Of a stretch of DNA of 64,000 bases, positions 47,723 to 59,162 are shown piece by piece (position 1 is the stretch's first letter; every line of letters starts with the position of its first letter). Source of the DNA: Sciurus carolinensis. Taxonomy: Eukaryota > Chordata > Mammalia > Rodentia > Sciuridae. Below the pieces are notes generated by a model. That model had not been told where the DNA came from. It ran no database searches and saw nothing but the letters and a program-made list of their open reading frames with translations. A program made the position numbers and the translations under genes. The DNA is taken from assembly GCF_902686445.1 (NCBI RefSeq), contig NW_025920104.1, positions 1,302,001 through 1,366,000 on the forward strand. Direction: 5' to 3'.

Positions 47723-49367
47723 GTACACAGTCACCAGCCTTCTCTAGAGGCTGAAATACTCCTAAGATTCCTTTTGCAATTAGGGCAGAAGCCAGTCAAG
47801 ACCAGATATCATGGGGACCTATGGCGCTCACTGTGCTCAAATGGCAAAACAAGAAATGTGGGTCACAATGAAGCAAAAGTTGTTTTATGACACCTCAGGC
47901 CCCTGGATCTCACTTTCATCTACCAGTGTGTCACCTTCTTCCTCCTTCAACTCTCACACATGGTGACTATCTGTCTTTCTATGGGTCCTCTGCATGACCA
48001 GTGTGGCCAATCCTGCAGTTCTTTTGAGAGACAAAGGGGGATTAGAAAAATAAAGACTCACAAACACCGATTTTGAAGATAAACCTGCAATCAGGTAGAG
48101 CTCTGCTCTCTGGTGCAGATGCAGATCTAAAGAGTTATGACAACAATCTTTATTTATATATGTCTTATCAGGTGAAAGACTATGCAAGCATTATTTTTTG
48201 TATTCAGGAAAGTTACAGAAACTAGGACATCTATATAGCTTTTCTGCAGTTTCAATCCACAGTTGCAAAGTGCAATGTTAGGAGCTTTGTGCAGCTCTCA
48301 GGAAAATACATTGTTAAAAGTTACTGTAAGGTAGGCAGAAATAAGAGAAGTGAAACTGGTGAAACATTGTGGTCATCTAGCATAAGAATTTCTTTATTTC
48401 CAGAAGCTGTGAGCTGAGATCAAGGTCAGAGGTGATAGGACTCTTGCCCAGAGCCTCCACATGCAGGAAAATGCCACAGCAACTAAGCATCCTGTGCCCT
48501 TGCACAGAAACACTAACAGGCACCAGGCATGCCATAGCCATGAGGTCATCAGAGACCCCTAGTCTCAGTCACTGCTCTCCCATCCTCTGTCACTGCTCTC
48601 CACAGTCCTCTTCCATCCAGCCTCTGCAATAAGACTTGGCCCTCAGTCCTGTGTGATTATTGTTGACATAGAATCCAGGATTCCTCCACATCACCATGGG
48701 AGAAGACAGGTGAAGGGGGATCAGAAATTTATCATTGGGTTTTGATGGTAGGTTTTATTTTGGAGTGGTCAGCCAATCTGGACTTAGTGATGACATCAGT
48801 AAATCTGTGTGAAGGTACTAACAACAGAATTTTGCACTTTGAAATGGTAACATTGATGGAATATGAATAACATATCAAGTTTTTTTTTTTAAATAACTGT
48901 CCTCAGGTTACTACTGATGGAAAACCAGGTTCAGGTCCCTTGGACTTGGGACCAGGCATGTGGGTTTGTGCTCTGTGCTGCTGCATAGGTCCAAAATGCT
49001 ACTGCACTCATACCAGCACTTGTTGCTGCTGTCCTGAAGTCCTATAAGTTTTCAGCAGTGGGTACTGTTTTTTCAGGTTACACCAGGCCCTGGATATTAT
49101 GTGACCAGCTGGGCCTGGGGTGAAGAGCTGTTGTGGAGACCTATTTTTTGCCTTCCTGGGAGAAGGATAATGAGCCCATTTCCTCTCATTCTTCATGAAT
49201 AGTAGCTCAGATTTTCAAAGCAACTTTTAATTTGCCTTGTGTGCTATCTCTGGTGGGAAATTCCTTGATTCTCCATGCATGTCTTTCTACTCTGTTGTAT
49301 CTGATGAGTCTGCAGATGTGTTCAGCTGACTCCAAGTCACAGGGCTCCTAACCTTGTGTGTGGATAG

Positions 49368-49745
49368 GTGCCAAACCAGTCATGGGGAGTTCATCACCAG
49401 GCCAGGGACACTGACTTCAGGCACCAAGAGCTGAGTGAGGGGAGTTTTATTAAATGATCAGGAAGATTGTTAGTGTAACAATTGAGTAGTTGGTCAATAT
49501 TTTGTCTTCTAAGTTGTTTGTTCCATTGGCTTCCTGTTCATGTGAGTATATTCTCTTAGCTAATGGGAGATTCAGTTACTAGGTGGAAGTCATTAGTTGC
49601 ATGTCAGAGGTTCAGTACTGTGAGATCTTTCTGAAGAGAACAGGTGGTTTGTTTTCCTTCTCAGTGGAGAATCTAGAGTTTCAAGTCAGCAACTTTCTTC
49701 CAAAGTGTATTGTGGCTACAAAACCATCCACAAGAGTCTAAGCTT
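49368..49745 (-). repeat. LTR (antisense) in GAB4-like intron 2
   Basis: The complement has AATAAAACTCCCCTCACTCA about 75 bp before an end reading ...GGTTTGGCA, as in ERV LTR R/U5 regions. The 5' limit is approximate. Confidence 0.55.
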
Positions 49746-50817
49746 AGTCATCAGTGAGGGTTCCCAGTGAGCTCGGGCTGTGAGGGAGCAAGGAGTCAGC
49801 ATCTGACCACTATTCATGAAAGAGCTTGTTGTTAATTGCTCTGTAAAGTTTTTCTGTTTTTCTAGTAAGGAAACAGAATTTATTTCCTGTCTTACACTGA
49901 AACTTTGCAGAACTTAAGATCTTTCTGTTTACCTGCACTGTGTTTGTGTCAGCATTCAATTTTCATTGCATAAAACTCCCCTGAGGCAAAACATTTCCCT
50001 TGCTGTGCCTGTCAAGAGCTTTCTCACCTTTGCTCTGGATCCACCTCTTTTGTAGGTAAGGAGATGTCTGCATTCACACCTGCAATCCACACCAAGAGAA
50101 GGATGTGACAGCAGCTGTGACTTGACCATCTCCCTGAAAGCATAGACCCAGTATAAATCCCACTAACAAGCACCTCTTAAAGCTAGACAGGAATGACCCA
50201 AAGTCACATAACTGATTGAGTGGGACTCTGTCTCAGTCAGGTCTTCTTTTAAGTTATGATAACTAGCCTCTTCTCCCCCTTCTCCCCTGACATTTGTCAG
50301 ATGCCTCTGACTCTTTGGACTGAGAGCTCCCCCTTACCCCTCCCACTGGGTCCTTCCATAGCCCTGGCTCCCCCCTCACTGACATGTATGAATTAGTGTA
50401 CTCTGGTGAACCTGACAAAGTCCACATCACCTCCCAGTTGATGTGAGCAAATCTTTGCAAAGGCTCTGATCCCTTCTGTTAAATGGATCAAATGCTTTTT
50501 TCCTTTCTCCCAGTGCTTCATGTGTGCATTATGGATACTTCAGAGAGCTAAAGTTACTATTCCTGAAAAATGGTTCAGTGGAAGGCAAGACCCTGAATCC
50601 ATTAGTCCCATGAGACCCTACTGCAGAGCTCATAGGTGGAGACCTGCTCCCATCAATACTGAGTGATCCACCCTACTGCACTCCCAGCAGATACACACTG
50701 TAATTTTTCATTTTTTAAGTGATTCATAGAGACCCATCACAAGACTTGTGTCTTGTTTCAGTTGGTAGGAGTTTTATGGCATAGGGAGACTTTCTCCTTT
50801 ACACAGATTTTGTCTTC

Positions 50818-50932
50818 TTTTTCTAAGATTGGCTGTCTGGATATAATAGGGGCTGGCCTGAACTTCTGGGTTCCAATCCTCCTCCCACCTCAGTCTCTCC
50901 AGTGCTGAGACAAGAACGTGTGCCTCCACACT
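50818..50932 (-). repeat. SINE fragment (antisense)
   Basis: 'gggctggcctgaacttctgg', 'ggttccaatcctcctcccac' and 'ctcagtctctccagtgctga' form a diverged antisense 7SL-like SINE. Confidence 0.65.
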
Positions 50933-51591
50933 CAATTATTTCTCTTTTTAACACTTCTGGCAACCCCTCGACTTTTTCCTTCAGCCACTTTCCAATTCTT
51001 CACATTATCCACACAGATATACCCAGGATAAAGACTGCAGTATCACGACCAGACTAGGAGGGACACAGTTTGAATATTGACTTCAGGTTGCAGGAAACAA
51101 CTTCTTCACAGAAAGCTCTTCCTGAAGGAGCCCAGGGATGATGCTCACAGAGAAGGAGCAGTTCCAGAACAAATAAGAAGATTCAGTATCACATGTGGGG
51201 TTTGTTTCTGGGGTTTGTTTTTGGATGAAAGCTTTGCTGTACCTGGGGGTTTTGCAGGGGCAGGAAGGAGGAATCCAGGCCACATACATGGCAGGGCACA
51301 TTCCATGCTCTGTCTCATGAGGCTGAATTAAAAACCTGAAATCAGGATGGGGGCACTTACTCTCCAAGGGCTGACAATGCACCACAGGGAGCCACACTTC
51401 CTGGGACTAGTCCAGAGTGGCAAGGAATAGATGACCTACCCTGCTTGCAGGGAAGGCAGAAGGAGAGCTGGGTTGTGTCAGGAGGGAAGTCACCCCTGGG
51501 TGTGACCTTGATGTGTAATATATATCCTTCCTCTGATGACACCTTTCAGGATGAGGCCACTTTCCCACCTCTCCTTACTTTTTATCAACAG

Positions 51592-51725
51592 GCTCCCTGA
51601 GAAACATTTCTGCAGCCAGTCAGAAGCCCTGCTCCTCCAGAGCTGAGCTAATCACTCATATCTGCAGCACGTTCAACAATGAAGATGCTCCACCCTGCCA
51701 TACTAGAGTCAGTCTGCACTGCTGA
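51592..51725 (+). pseudogene. GAB4: GAB4-like exon 3 (partial), with in-frame stop
   Basis: After an acceptor at 51590-51591, phase 1 continues from exon 2 to give GSLRNISAASQKPCSS, which matches the GAB4 segment after the PH domain better than GAB1-3, by recall. The frame reaches TGA at 51723-51725 after 44 codons. Family exons continue further into Ser/Pro-rich sequence, and a downstream stretch in another frame (PLPVPPFGP, ~51790-51815) may be the shifted continuation. The true 3' end and donor of this exon are not clear. Confidence 0.65.
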
Positions 51726-51892
51726 CAGGCAAGTCCCCTGAGTGGGAGGAGGCACAGTCCACCTGGTCCTCCAGAGCACCACAGCAGCACCTTTACCTGT
51801 GCCTCCATTTGGACCAGTGCTTGAGTCATGGATTAGAGAGTGTGAGGTAGGGAAGAGAATGGCCATCTGACCATATTTGGTCAAGGAATCCT

Positions 51893-52135
51893 GTGTCCCT
51901 GCTTTAGAGCTCTAAGATGGGTCAAGCATGGTCCCATGGCCACACTGGACCAGAGGCTCCTATGCCCTTTTTTTAGAGCTTTAATTTGGGTGAAGCTTGG
52001 TACCATGACAGCACAAGGCCAGGGTTAACTCTCCCCTACTTTAGAGCTGTAAGATGGGACAAGTATGTTACCATGATGACACCAGGGCAGGAGCTCCTGT
52101 GACCTCACTTTGAAGCTATAAGTTGGGACAAGTAT
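51893..52135. repeat. ~75-bp tandem repeat, about three to four units
   Basis: 'tttagagctctaagatgggt', then 'caagcatggtcccatg', then 'aggctcctatg' recur with variation. It is distinct in sequence from the array that follows. Confidence 0.75.
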
Positions 52136-52164
52136 ATACTTCTGCTGGGTAGGGGAAAATGACC

Positions 52165-53295
52165 TCAGTGAGCTAACAGGATTATTACAGGCTTGGGAAA
52201 ATACTGGGATGTTTGAAAGACTGACCAAACTGAGCATTCAGTCAGTGTGATTGGCTTGTTGAAAACAGCTGTGGTGCATGGCAGACTAACCCAGATGAGC
52301 AAGCAGGCAGTGTGATGGATGTGGGGAACCAGGGTTGCTCATATGGAAGACTGACTCACAGTGAATAAGATGTCAGTATGAGGGGAGTGTGGGCATCTGC
52401 TGGTGTGCAGGGAAGACTGACCCTGCTGAACAGGGTTAGGGGAGTGGGTACATCTGCTGAGGTATAGGAGAGACTTACCCAGAGGGAGCAAGGAGGCAGT
52501 GTGAGAGGTGTGTAGACACCTGGAGGGGTGTAGGGAAGAATGACCAAACTCAGTAAGCAGAGTGTGTGAGGAAGAAGGATAAACCTGCTGGGCTGTAGGG
52601 AAGGCTGAACCAACTGAGTAGGCAGGAAGTGTGAGTACATGTTGGGTGCCTGTTAGGGTGCAAGAAGAGTTACCCACAGTGAGCAAGTAGGCACTGTGAT
52701 GGACATGCCAAATACTCATGAGGTACAAGGAATAATTCCTTTCACTTAGCAAGCAGGCAGTGTGAGGATGATGGGCAATCCTGGGGTGCATGGAAAGTCA
52801 CCCACATTGGCAAGAAAGTTGTGTGAGGAGGATGAGGAAACCTGCTGTGATACAGCAAAGGCTGTCCCACAGTGAGCAAACAGGCACTATGAGAGGCCTG
52901 TGCAAACTTTCTGGGGCTGGGAAGACTTGACAGCCATTGTGCAAGCAGGTAGTGTGTGACAAAAGACTGTTCATCAGTTTGAGGGACATGTGGACAACTG
53001 GTGGGATGCAGGGTAGTCTGATAGAGCTGAATAAGTAGGAAGTGTGAGAGACCTGTGTAATCCTACTCTGGTTCAGGAAAACTGACACAGCTGAGAAAAC
53101 AGGAAGTGTGAGACATTTGTGGAAACCTGTTGATGTGAAGGTAAGACACCCAGATGAGCAAGCCTGCAGTGTGATGGATGTGCAAGGAAGACTGAACCAC
53201 AGAGAGCAATCACATTTTCTGATGTGTGGGGAAGAGTGAACCACAGTGAGCAAGTAGAAAGTATTGTGGGAATCTTAGTGTGCATGAAGTCTGAC
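52165..53295. repeat. ~75-80-bp minisatellite, about 14 degenerate units, in GAB4-like intron 3
   Basis: Units share 'gaagactgacccacagtgag', 'caagcaggcagtgtgag' and 'ggatgtgggaaacctgctgg' with strong drift. Long open frames on the minus strand here (52339-52791, 52798-53253) are by-products of the repeat. Confidence 0.8.
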
Positions 53296-53573
53296 ACAAA
53301 TGATCAAAGCTCCCTTGGGTGAGCAGGACACAGGTAAACAATATTGAGTGGCCACATAGCAGAGGCACTCGACTCCAGTTCAGGAACAACCTTCAGCATG
53401 TTTTTAAAAGCAGGTTAGCAATAATATCCCAGGGTAAGGGTAAGTCACAGCTGAAAAATGCAGGTGCTTATGCTCTGCATGCTCCTTCCAAACAGTGGTC
53501 TGTTTGGGGCTTTGACAAACCTACCATCCTCACTGAATTCAGTCCTGCATTGCCCTCCTCCATTCTCTTTCAG

Positions 53574-54109
53574 GAGTGATGGTTTCTTTGAAGATTCAAG
53601 GACCTCATCCTACGTGAGGAGTGACCTGGTGGCCCAGAAGGTTGTCCATGACAGTAGGTGTTGTGTCTGTGGAATCTGTGGTCAAGCCCAAGACTTTTGC
53701 ATCCCATCCAAGTCAAAATGGAACAACCTAGGGAAGAGAGATTGCAGTTGCAACTTCCCACAGCACTGGACTGCCAGGGCCACACCACAGGCAGCCCCAC
53801 AAGCCCCAAGACAGACAGAGGATTCATACATTTTCATGGAACCTATAGCAACACCACTCTCAGCCTTCCCAATTCCCAAGACATTCATGGTGGATAAAAG
53901 CCAGAGAACCTTGGAAGCCACAGCTCCAGGAAACAAAGCCATGACCATCCCATGCTTTCCCCACAAGCCAAGCCAGGAAGAAACACCTCCACAGAGCTGC
54001 CCTTCCCAGGACCCTGTGGTTAGAAAGAAGTAAAGGTCAGTATCTTTCTCTACCATCAGGCCCTGGCTCAGAGACTTCCCTGAACCTGACAGCAGCCAAC
54101 ATCTTGAAG
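53574..54109 (+). pseudogene. GAB4: GAB4-like exon 4: Ser/Pro-rich linker with stop
   Basis: The acceptor after a pyrimidine tract ends at 53573. The frame gives DSRTSSYVRSD, then a region with PSKSKWN, YIFMEP, ATPLSAFPIPKTF and HKPSQEETP, in the same order as the central exon of GAB2. The canonical GRB2 C-SH3 motif (P-x3-R-x2-K-P) is degraded: Phe replaces the Arg three residues before KP. TAA interrupts at 54031-54033. Similarity continues in the same frame beyond it (RSVSFSTIRP to QHLE) up to the donor GTGAGT at 54110, phase 1. The 536-bp size fits a single exon; a 24-nt 'intron' at 54036 is too short to be real. Confidence 0.75.
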
Positions 54110-56719
54110 GTGAGTGTCATGTGCAGCTAAGGCTGGGGGAGATGGAGGTAGCACAGAGTTCTCACATTTTGCAGGCCCTCATCATCCAGGCTCAAGGCAG
54201 ACTTTCAGTCATCTGTGGTCCCTGACATTTAGGATGCAGGCCTCCTCTGCCTCCCCAGCAAGTTCTTGAAGAACTCCCTACTCAGTGAGGGGAACAGACC
54301 CTCCTGGTTAACCACAGTACAGTGTGTTCCAGGATTCATTGTGGCTCAAATAATAGTATTTTACACTTCAAACTAAGGACTTAAAAGTAAATCTACCTCA
54401 GTCCAAATTGCAGCCAAACCTAGAGGTACTAACAGACTACTAAAACAAAATGAGAAAGTAACATGATATTCTAAGATACACTGGCATGTTTGTGGTTGAA
54501 TGAAATTTCACTTGAAGTCTGTCCTTGTACTGTCACTGACTTTCCCTGAGTGCATTTCAGCACTGTGTGTACCTCATCTGCTTGATGCAAGAAACATTCT
54601 CATTCCTTCCCATTTGTCCTCCAGCCCAGAACCTGCACAGCCTCCTCTCAACCATCATGCAGCTTGTGGAAGTTTTTCAGGGCAGAGCTGTATCTCCATT
54701 TCATATGATGCCTGGGGTTAGAAGATTTACTCAGAGATGACTCAACCCCAAAGCCCTGCCATCTGGTTTGGAGCTCTATGCTCATCCTCTGGCCTGGAAC
54801 TGAGGCAGAGATGTTTGGAATCATGCTCCTTGCTACCATAGCTCACCTCCAGCTGGGAAGTTAAACCCCACAAATATAAACCAGTTCCCATGTTTTCAAT
54901 ATGCCTTCTGGAGCTTGCAAAGTCTTCATCCTGGAATTGCCAACAGTGTTGTGTCACTCTGGGTGAGCAGGACAGTGGGGTGATATGGGAGCAGAGGGAA
55001 TGAGTGTACAAGTCAAGGGAATTCTGCAGATGCCTCCTGGGACTTGTATCCCATACCAAGGAGGAATTTCCAAGCTCTCTGTGCTTGGTCAGGATGTGTC
55101 AGAAGTGAATCCTGTGCTGGGAAATCAGGGCTTGTGTTGTCTGGAGGGCTAGTAAGTCCAAGAGCAACTGGGGAGGGCATGGAAAATGTCCATGCAGGAA
55201 CATGTGGGGCCACATATGATTTATTTTCTCTGTCACAGCTTCCTTCCCTGATACCCTCAAGGACTCCCAGAGTGGCACAGAGAGTGTAGGACCCTCTGTG
55301 TGGTCCAGCAGCCTTGGAGCCAGCTTTCTCCAAGTGAGTACATTTTGACTAGCTCTGCAGAATGCTTGGACAGGTATAAGGCCACACCCTATAAGGTATC
55401 AGCACATCCCCAGTGATGGTAACTGCCTCACAGGATGCTTATCTCAGTTCAGGACCCCAGGTCAGTGCAGGGTCCCTAGTTTGGGAGAAATTAATGTACT
55501 GAGGTGGACTGGGGCACAGGCTCCCTGACTCACCTAGTGAGCAGAAAGGGGAATGCTCTGTGGAGTCTTCTATCATGACCTGCATGACCATTAAATTAGA
55601 AACAGACAAGGGTTGATAGAGGATTAAGAAAAATAAACAACTTAGAGGGCAAGGAGGAATCAGATAGTTACTGTCCTCTGATGGAGGAACATTGACCCTG
55701 AGCTGGCTCCACATGTTTCTCATATAGGCTTTATCATCAAGATGTTATTTGTGAGAATGTTTATGGAAAGCAGTCAGGCTTGAAGGTCACAACATGGTTG
55801 AGACATTATGGCTCTTTTAATATGTTCAGAATGTTATATTCTTAGGAGACAGAATCTGTGACTCAAGGTTAAAACTGACAGCTCTGGACATTTGCACAGA
55901 GAGAACATGCCATAGGAACTGGGGAAAGTTAACCCTATACATTTGCACAGGGGAATCACAGTGAAAGCAAATCACAACCACAAGGTAATCCTATACATTG
56001 ATTCACATAACTACTCCCCACAGTCTCCCATTCAGCAGACTCACCCCCAGAGTCTCTTCTAGAAGAGGAATGGTACAGTGAGGGATGTGTCAGGTGGGAG
56101 AGGACAATAGCTTATGTGCAAGAGCCCAGGCTGTGGGGAAGACTCTGATGACTCCCAAAATGTCAGCAATCAGATTGGTGCCTTGAGGACTGTGACATGC
56201 AACTTAGAAGCAACTGAGATATGTGCCTCACTGTGGGGCCAGGGCTGAGAAGGCAGCTGAGCTGCTCACCTCCACTGAAGGTGTGGCCTACCCTGAAATC
56301 TTCTGGGCCAATACCATATTCCCAGGCTCACCTTCAGGGCCAGGACTGCCCATGTGTCACTTTCCCTGATCAGCTACTAGTGGCTCACCTGTTTGGTGAG
56401 GCTTGAGGCACATCCAGCCCATGCAGTCTGCAGGCAGGGCTTTCCCTGCCCATCAGACCTTTGGCCTTGGTGGACCCATCCACCAGGAACATTTTACACT
56501 AGACACACCACTGATGCTTTGTGTGTCCCAGGAAAGGTGGAAGAGGTTCATCCACCTCACTACTGCCCATTCCTACTTTGCCTTCCTGCCTGAAGTCCAC
56601 AGTCTCCACAGTCATAATGTGGCCAACCTAGTGGTGGTTATCTTGACATGAATACAGATTTTCACTTATTTCTTCTGGTCAGTGATGGCTGTTTCTCTTA
56701 CTGCCCTGTCCCTACCCAG
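54110..56719 (+). other. GAB4-like introns 4 and 5 (around exon 5)
   Basis: Apart from exon 5 at 55239-55333, I see no exon and no clearly assignable repeat. Open frames on both strands are short and unsupported. Confidence 0.5.
55239..55333 (+). pseudogene. GAB4: GAB4-like exon 5
   Basis: Acceptor 'tgtcacag' ends at 55238 and donor GTGAGT is at 55334. Joined in phase 1 to exon 4 it reads ASFPDTL, then DSQSGTESVG, then SSLGASFLQ, matching the GAB2/GAB4 segment ending in GSFLPG. It ends in phase 0, whereas exon 6 needs phase 1 entry, which implies an indel at this junction. Confidence 0.65.
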
Positions 56720-56980
56720 AAAGAACAGTTGTGCACCATCTGAATGAGGCTCATTCTGAAGATGACGACCTGCCCCCATGCACAGGTCCTTCCACCCTAC
56801 TGGCCATTGGGGGAACACGCTTGAATGCCCAGCATGTCCATAACCCCAGGAGCCTGGAAAGTGACCACTTTTACTCTCTTAGCTGTCCATGTGAAGCCCT
56901 TCCTTCTCGAAATGTTCTTGTCAGAAGAAGCGAGATCCAGCCACCTTCTGTAGACTGCAGCCTCAAGCCAGGCTTCAAAG
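56720..56980 (+). pseudogene. GAB4: GAB4-like exon 6: former PI3K-binding region
   Basis: Acceptor 'cctacccag' ends at 56719 and donor GTAAGT is at 56981, phase 1. It encodes HLNEAHSEDDDLPP, GPSTLLAI, a divergent stretch, then RRSEIQPPSVDCSLKPG, which aligns along its length with GAB2. At both places where GAB2 has YxxM motifs for the PI3K p85 subunit, this sequence has no tyrosine (DDLPP and QHVHNP). Recalled human GAB4 also lacks these tyrosines, which supports GAB4 as the orthologue. Confidence 0.8.
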
Positions 56981-59162
56981 GTAAGTACACTCTATCTCTA
57001 TCCCACCCCTGTACAACATCCAGGTCTGCTGGCTTTGCTTATGTATCAGATGGATCCTGGACTTTGGGTTAAGACATTGGATAAATCATTGAAACTCAGT
57101 CTTGTTTCTTATCTGTGAAATTGGGGTAGCACCTGCCCCTAGGTTTGTGGAATGAGAGCCCCAGGACAGAAATCGGGGCACTGCAGGTGTTCACTGCAGT
57201 CACATATGTCCCTTATACAGGGCAGGAGGAAGGACTCCAAGGCCCAGGTCTACACTTCCTGGTTCTGCAGGAGGAGGACCAGCAACAGGGTTCCAATAGG
57301 AGGAAAAGGAACAAGAGCACCAGCAGAAAGATCCCTGTGTCTGGCCAACAGCCCACAGTCCCAGTGTATGGAACTCAAGTTACAGGGCCTGCAGAGTCCT
57401 CTCCCTCTATCCTGGGTTAACCTGCATGCCCAGAAGTGCTACCAGTGACCATCTCCACTTCAAATGCAGTCTCTTGATTTATTTTACAAAATCATGAATG
57501 TGGGTAGAAAACCCTATGGTTAGAACATGTGTCCCATTTTAGATCCTGGACATGTGAATACCATAGATAAATAGGAAAAAAATATTTTTGAACCTGAAAA
57601 AACAATGTGAGGCTGTGCCTTAGTTTCTCCATGTGAAGCTGGAGTGGCCATGAAGCCTCCATGAACATGACATGGGACTGAACGTGTGTGTTGTTGCTGT
57701 GTCTGGTCACTAAGTTCCTGATCCTTTTACAGCAAAACCAGTACACCAGGTCTTGGGTGGCAGCATCCTTGACCAGCCCTTCTGGTCACCCAGGGCCATG
57801 TAAGCAGGGTTGGTGGGGAGGAGTGAGATGAGTGGGCTCTTACTGGTCTGAGGATCAGGAAGGCTGGAAATAAAATGCTGCTGCTGTTGCCTGATATGCC
57901 TCCTGAGGCTGGGTACTTTGATCTTTGAAGATAGATAGTTACATCCTGTTCATATATTATTCTGCAGATGGAGTAAATCTCAGGCCAGCTGGATGTGACC
58001 ACAGGTAGCTGAGACTCCTCCTTGTCCTTCCACAGTGGCTGTAGCTCAATCTTCAGCTCCACCTAGAATGTACACCTCACCCCCACACAGAGCACCACCA
58101 GACTGCATCTGGGAGACAGTGAGAAAATGCACATCCTTGTCATAAGCTCTCAAAGGCCCACTCCCAGCTCCCTGCAACTCTGCTCACTTGCCTCAGCCCA
58201 GGCTACCTACCTCCTTTGGTAGGGCAGAGTCTGGTGCAAAACTTTTCTGAGTACAGAGCACCATCATTAGCTGGGGGAAAGTGTGGTTCCCAGTGAAGTC
58301 TCAAAAACTTCTGACTCTGCTTCAGGTGGCAGAATCCCTGTCTTTGGAGAGTGGTGCTGGAGGTAGGGAGGTGCAGGGTGCAGGCCACAATCTTAAGTGA
58401 GCACAGGCAGAGCATATGGGTCCTCCCTGAGGTCCTTGCTGACAGGGCACAGCTGCCCAGTACCTGGACAAAGAGCTCAGGCTCCACTTGTATCATCACA
58501 GAGGACTCCAGGAGAATCCTAGTGCAGGACTCTGTGTTGTGGAGCTCAGGGTAGTGGAGTCAGTGTCAGATGGAGCCCAAGTCTCCTGTCTTCTGTTCTG
58601 AATTCTGCTTTGAGGAGCACTCACTCTGGGTCAGGGATTCAGGCACAGTGGTGTAGAGAAGAGACCAACCAGTCTAGACAGAGGATGGAGTTCTGCCTTG
58701 CAGGGTTGAGGCTCTCAAAGGAGCATACATAAAACCCTGTGGTCCATACCCCATACCTCCTCCTGGAGGATGAGTGGTGGAGAGATGGGTCCAGGCTCAT
58801 CTCCAGAACCAGGGAGCACACACAGATCCCTGCATCCTGAACCTCATTCCCTGGATCAAGGAGGTCAGAGACTGAGACCTGGTCTCATCACCATTGCCAA
58901 GGAATACAGGCAGAGCCCAGGACCACATGCCTATTTCCCCATGGTAGTTGGGGAGAGATGGGACCCTGGGCTCACCCTCCAGTGAGGAAAGGGCCTCTGT
59001 CCCACAGCTGGGACCTTGGGAGGCTTAAGGGTCTGTCACATCATGCTTAGAAGAAGAGAACTCCTGAGGCAGGCAGGGTCACCTCTTGTCCATTTCAGCC
59101 AGACCAATCCACACATCCATCCCCTCTCTGCCTGACTAGTGACTCAGTCACTCTCCTCTCAG
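56981..59162 (+). other. GAB4-like introns 6 and 7
   Basis: A MIR fragment lies at 57056-57146 ('taaatcattgaaactcagtc', 'ttatctgtgaaattggggta'). The exons expected between exon 7 and the C-terminal tail could not be identified. Confidence 0.5.
57733..57803 (+). pseudogene. GAB4: GAB4-like exon 7 (partial), stop
   Basis: Acceptor 'ccttttacag' ends at 57732, and phase 1 from exon 6 fits exactly. The sequence reads AKPVHQVLGGSILDQPFWSP, parallel to the family segment after NRSLKP (AKPTP...IDELPFKSP). TAA follows at 57801-57803, and similarity fades after it. No donor could be assigned. Confidence 0.6.

Larger units (their letters stand above)
47723..51591 (+). other. GAB4-like intron 2
   Basis: It contains an antisense LTR (49368-49745) and a SINE fragment (50818-50932). 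The remainder is unique sequence with no further exon recognised. Confidence 0.55.

Noticed and set aside
52339..53253. Two ~150-codon minus-strand frames that look Ser/Leu/His-rich and repetitive
   Set aside because: They are translations of the minisatellite array, whose periodic sequence happens to lack stops.
52165..53295. Repeat array considered as CRISPR-like
   Set aside because: The genome is mammalian, the units are degenerate, and there is no constant repeat with unique spacers.
53682..54056. 124-codon minus-strand frame
   Set aside because: It is the complement of GAB4-like exon 4, whose plus-strand reading matches the GAB family in order.
54036..54059. Possible 24-nt intron bypassing the TAA at 54031
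   Set aside because: Too short for splicing, and it does not remove the TAA. The GAB-like reading continues straight through in the same frame.
57145..57448. Two overlapping ~95-codon plus-strand frames in GAB4-like intron 6
   Set aside because: They lie between well-defined exon 6 and exon 7 splice sites, and neither resembles a GAB segment.
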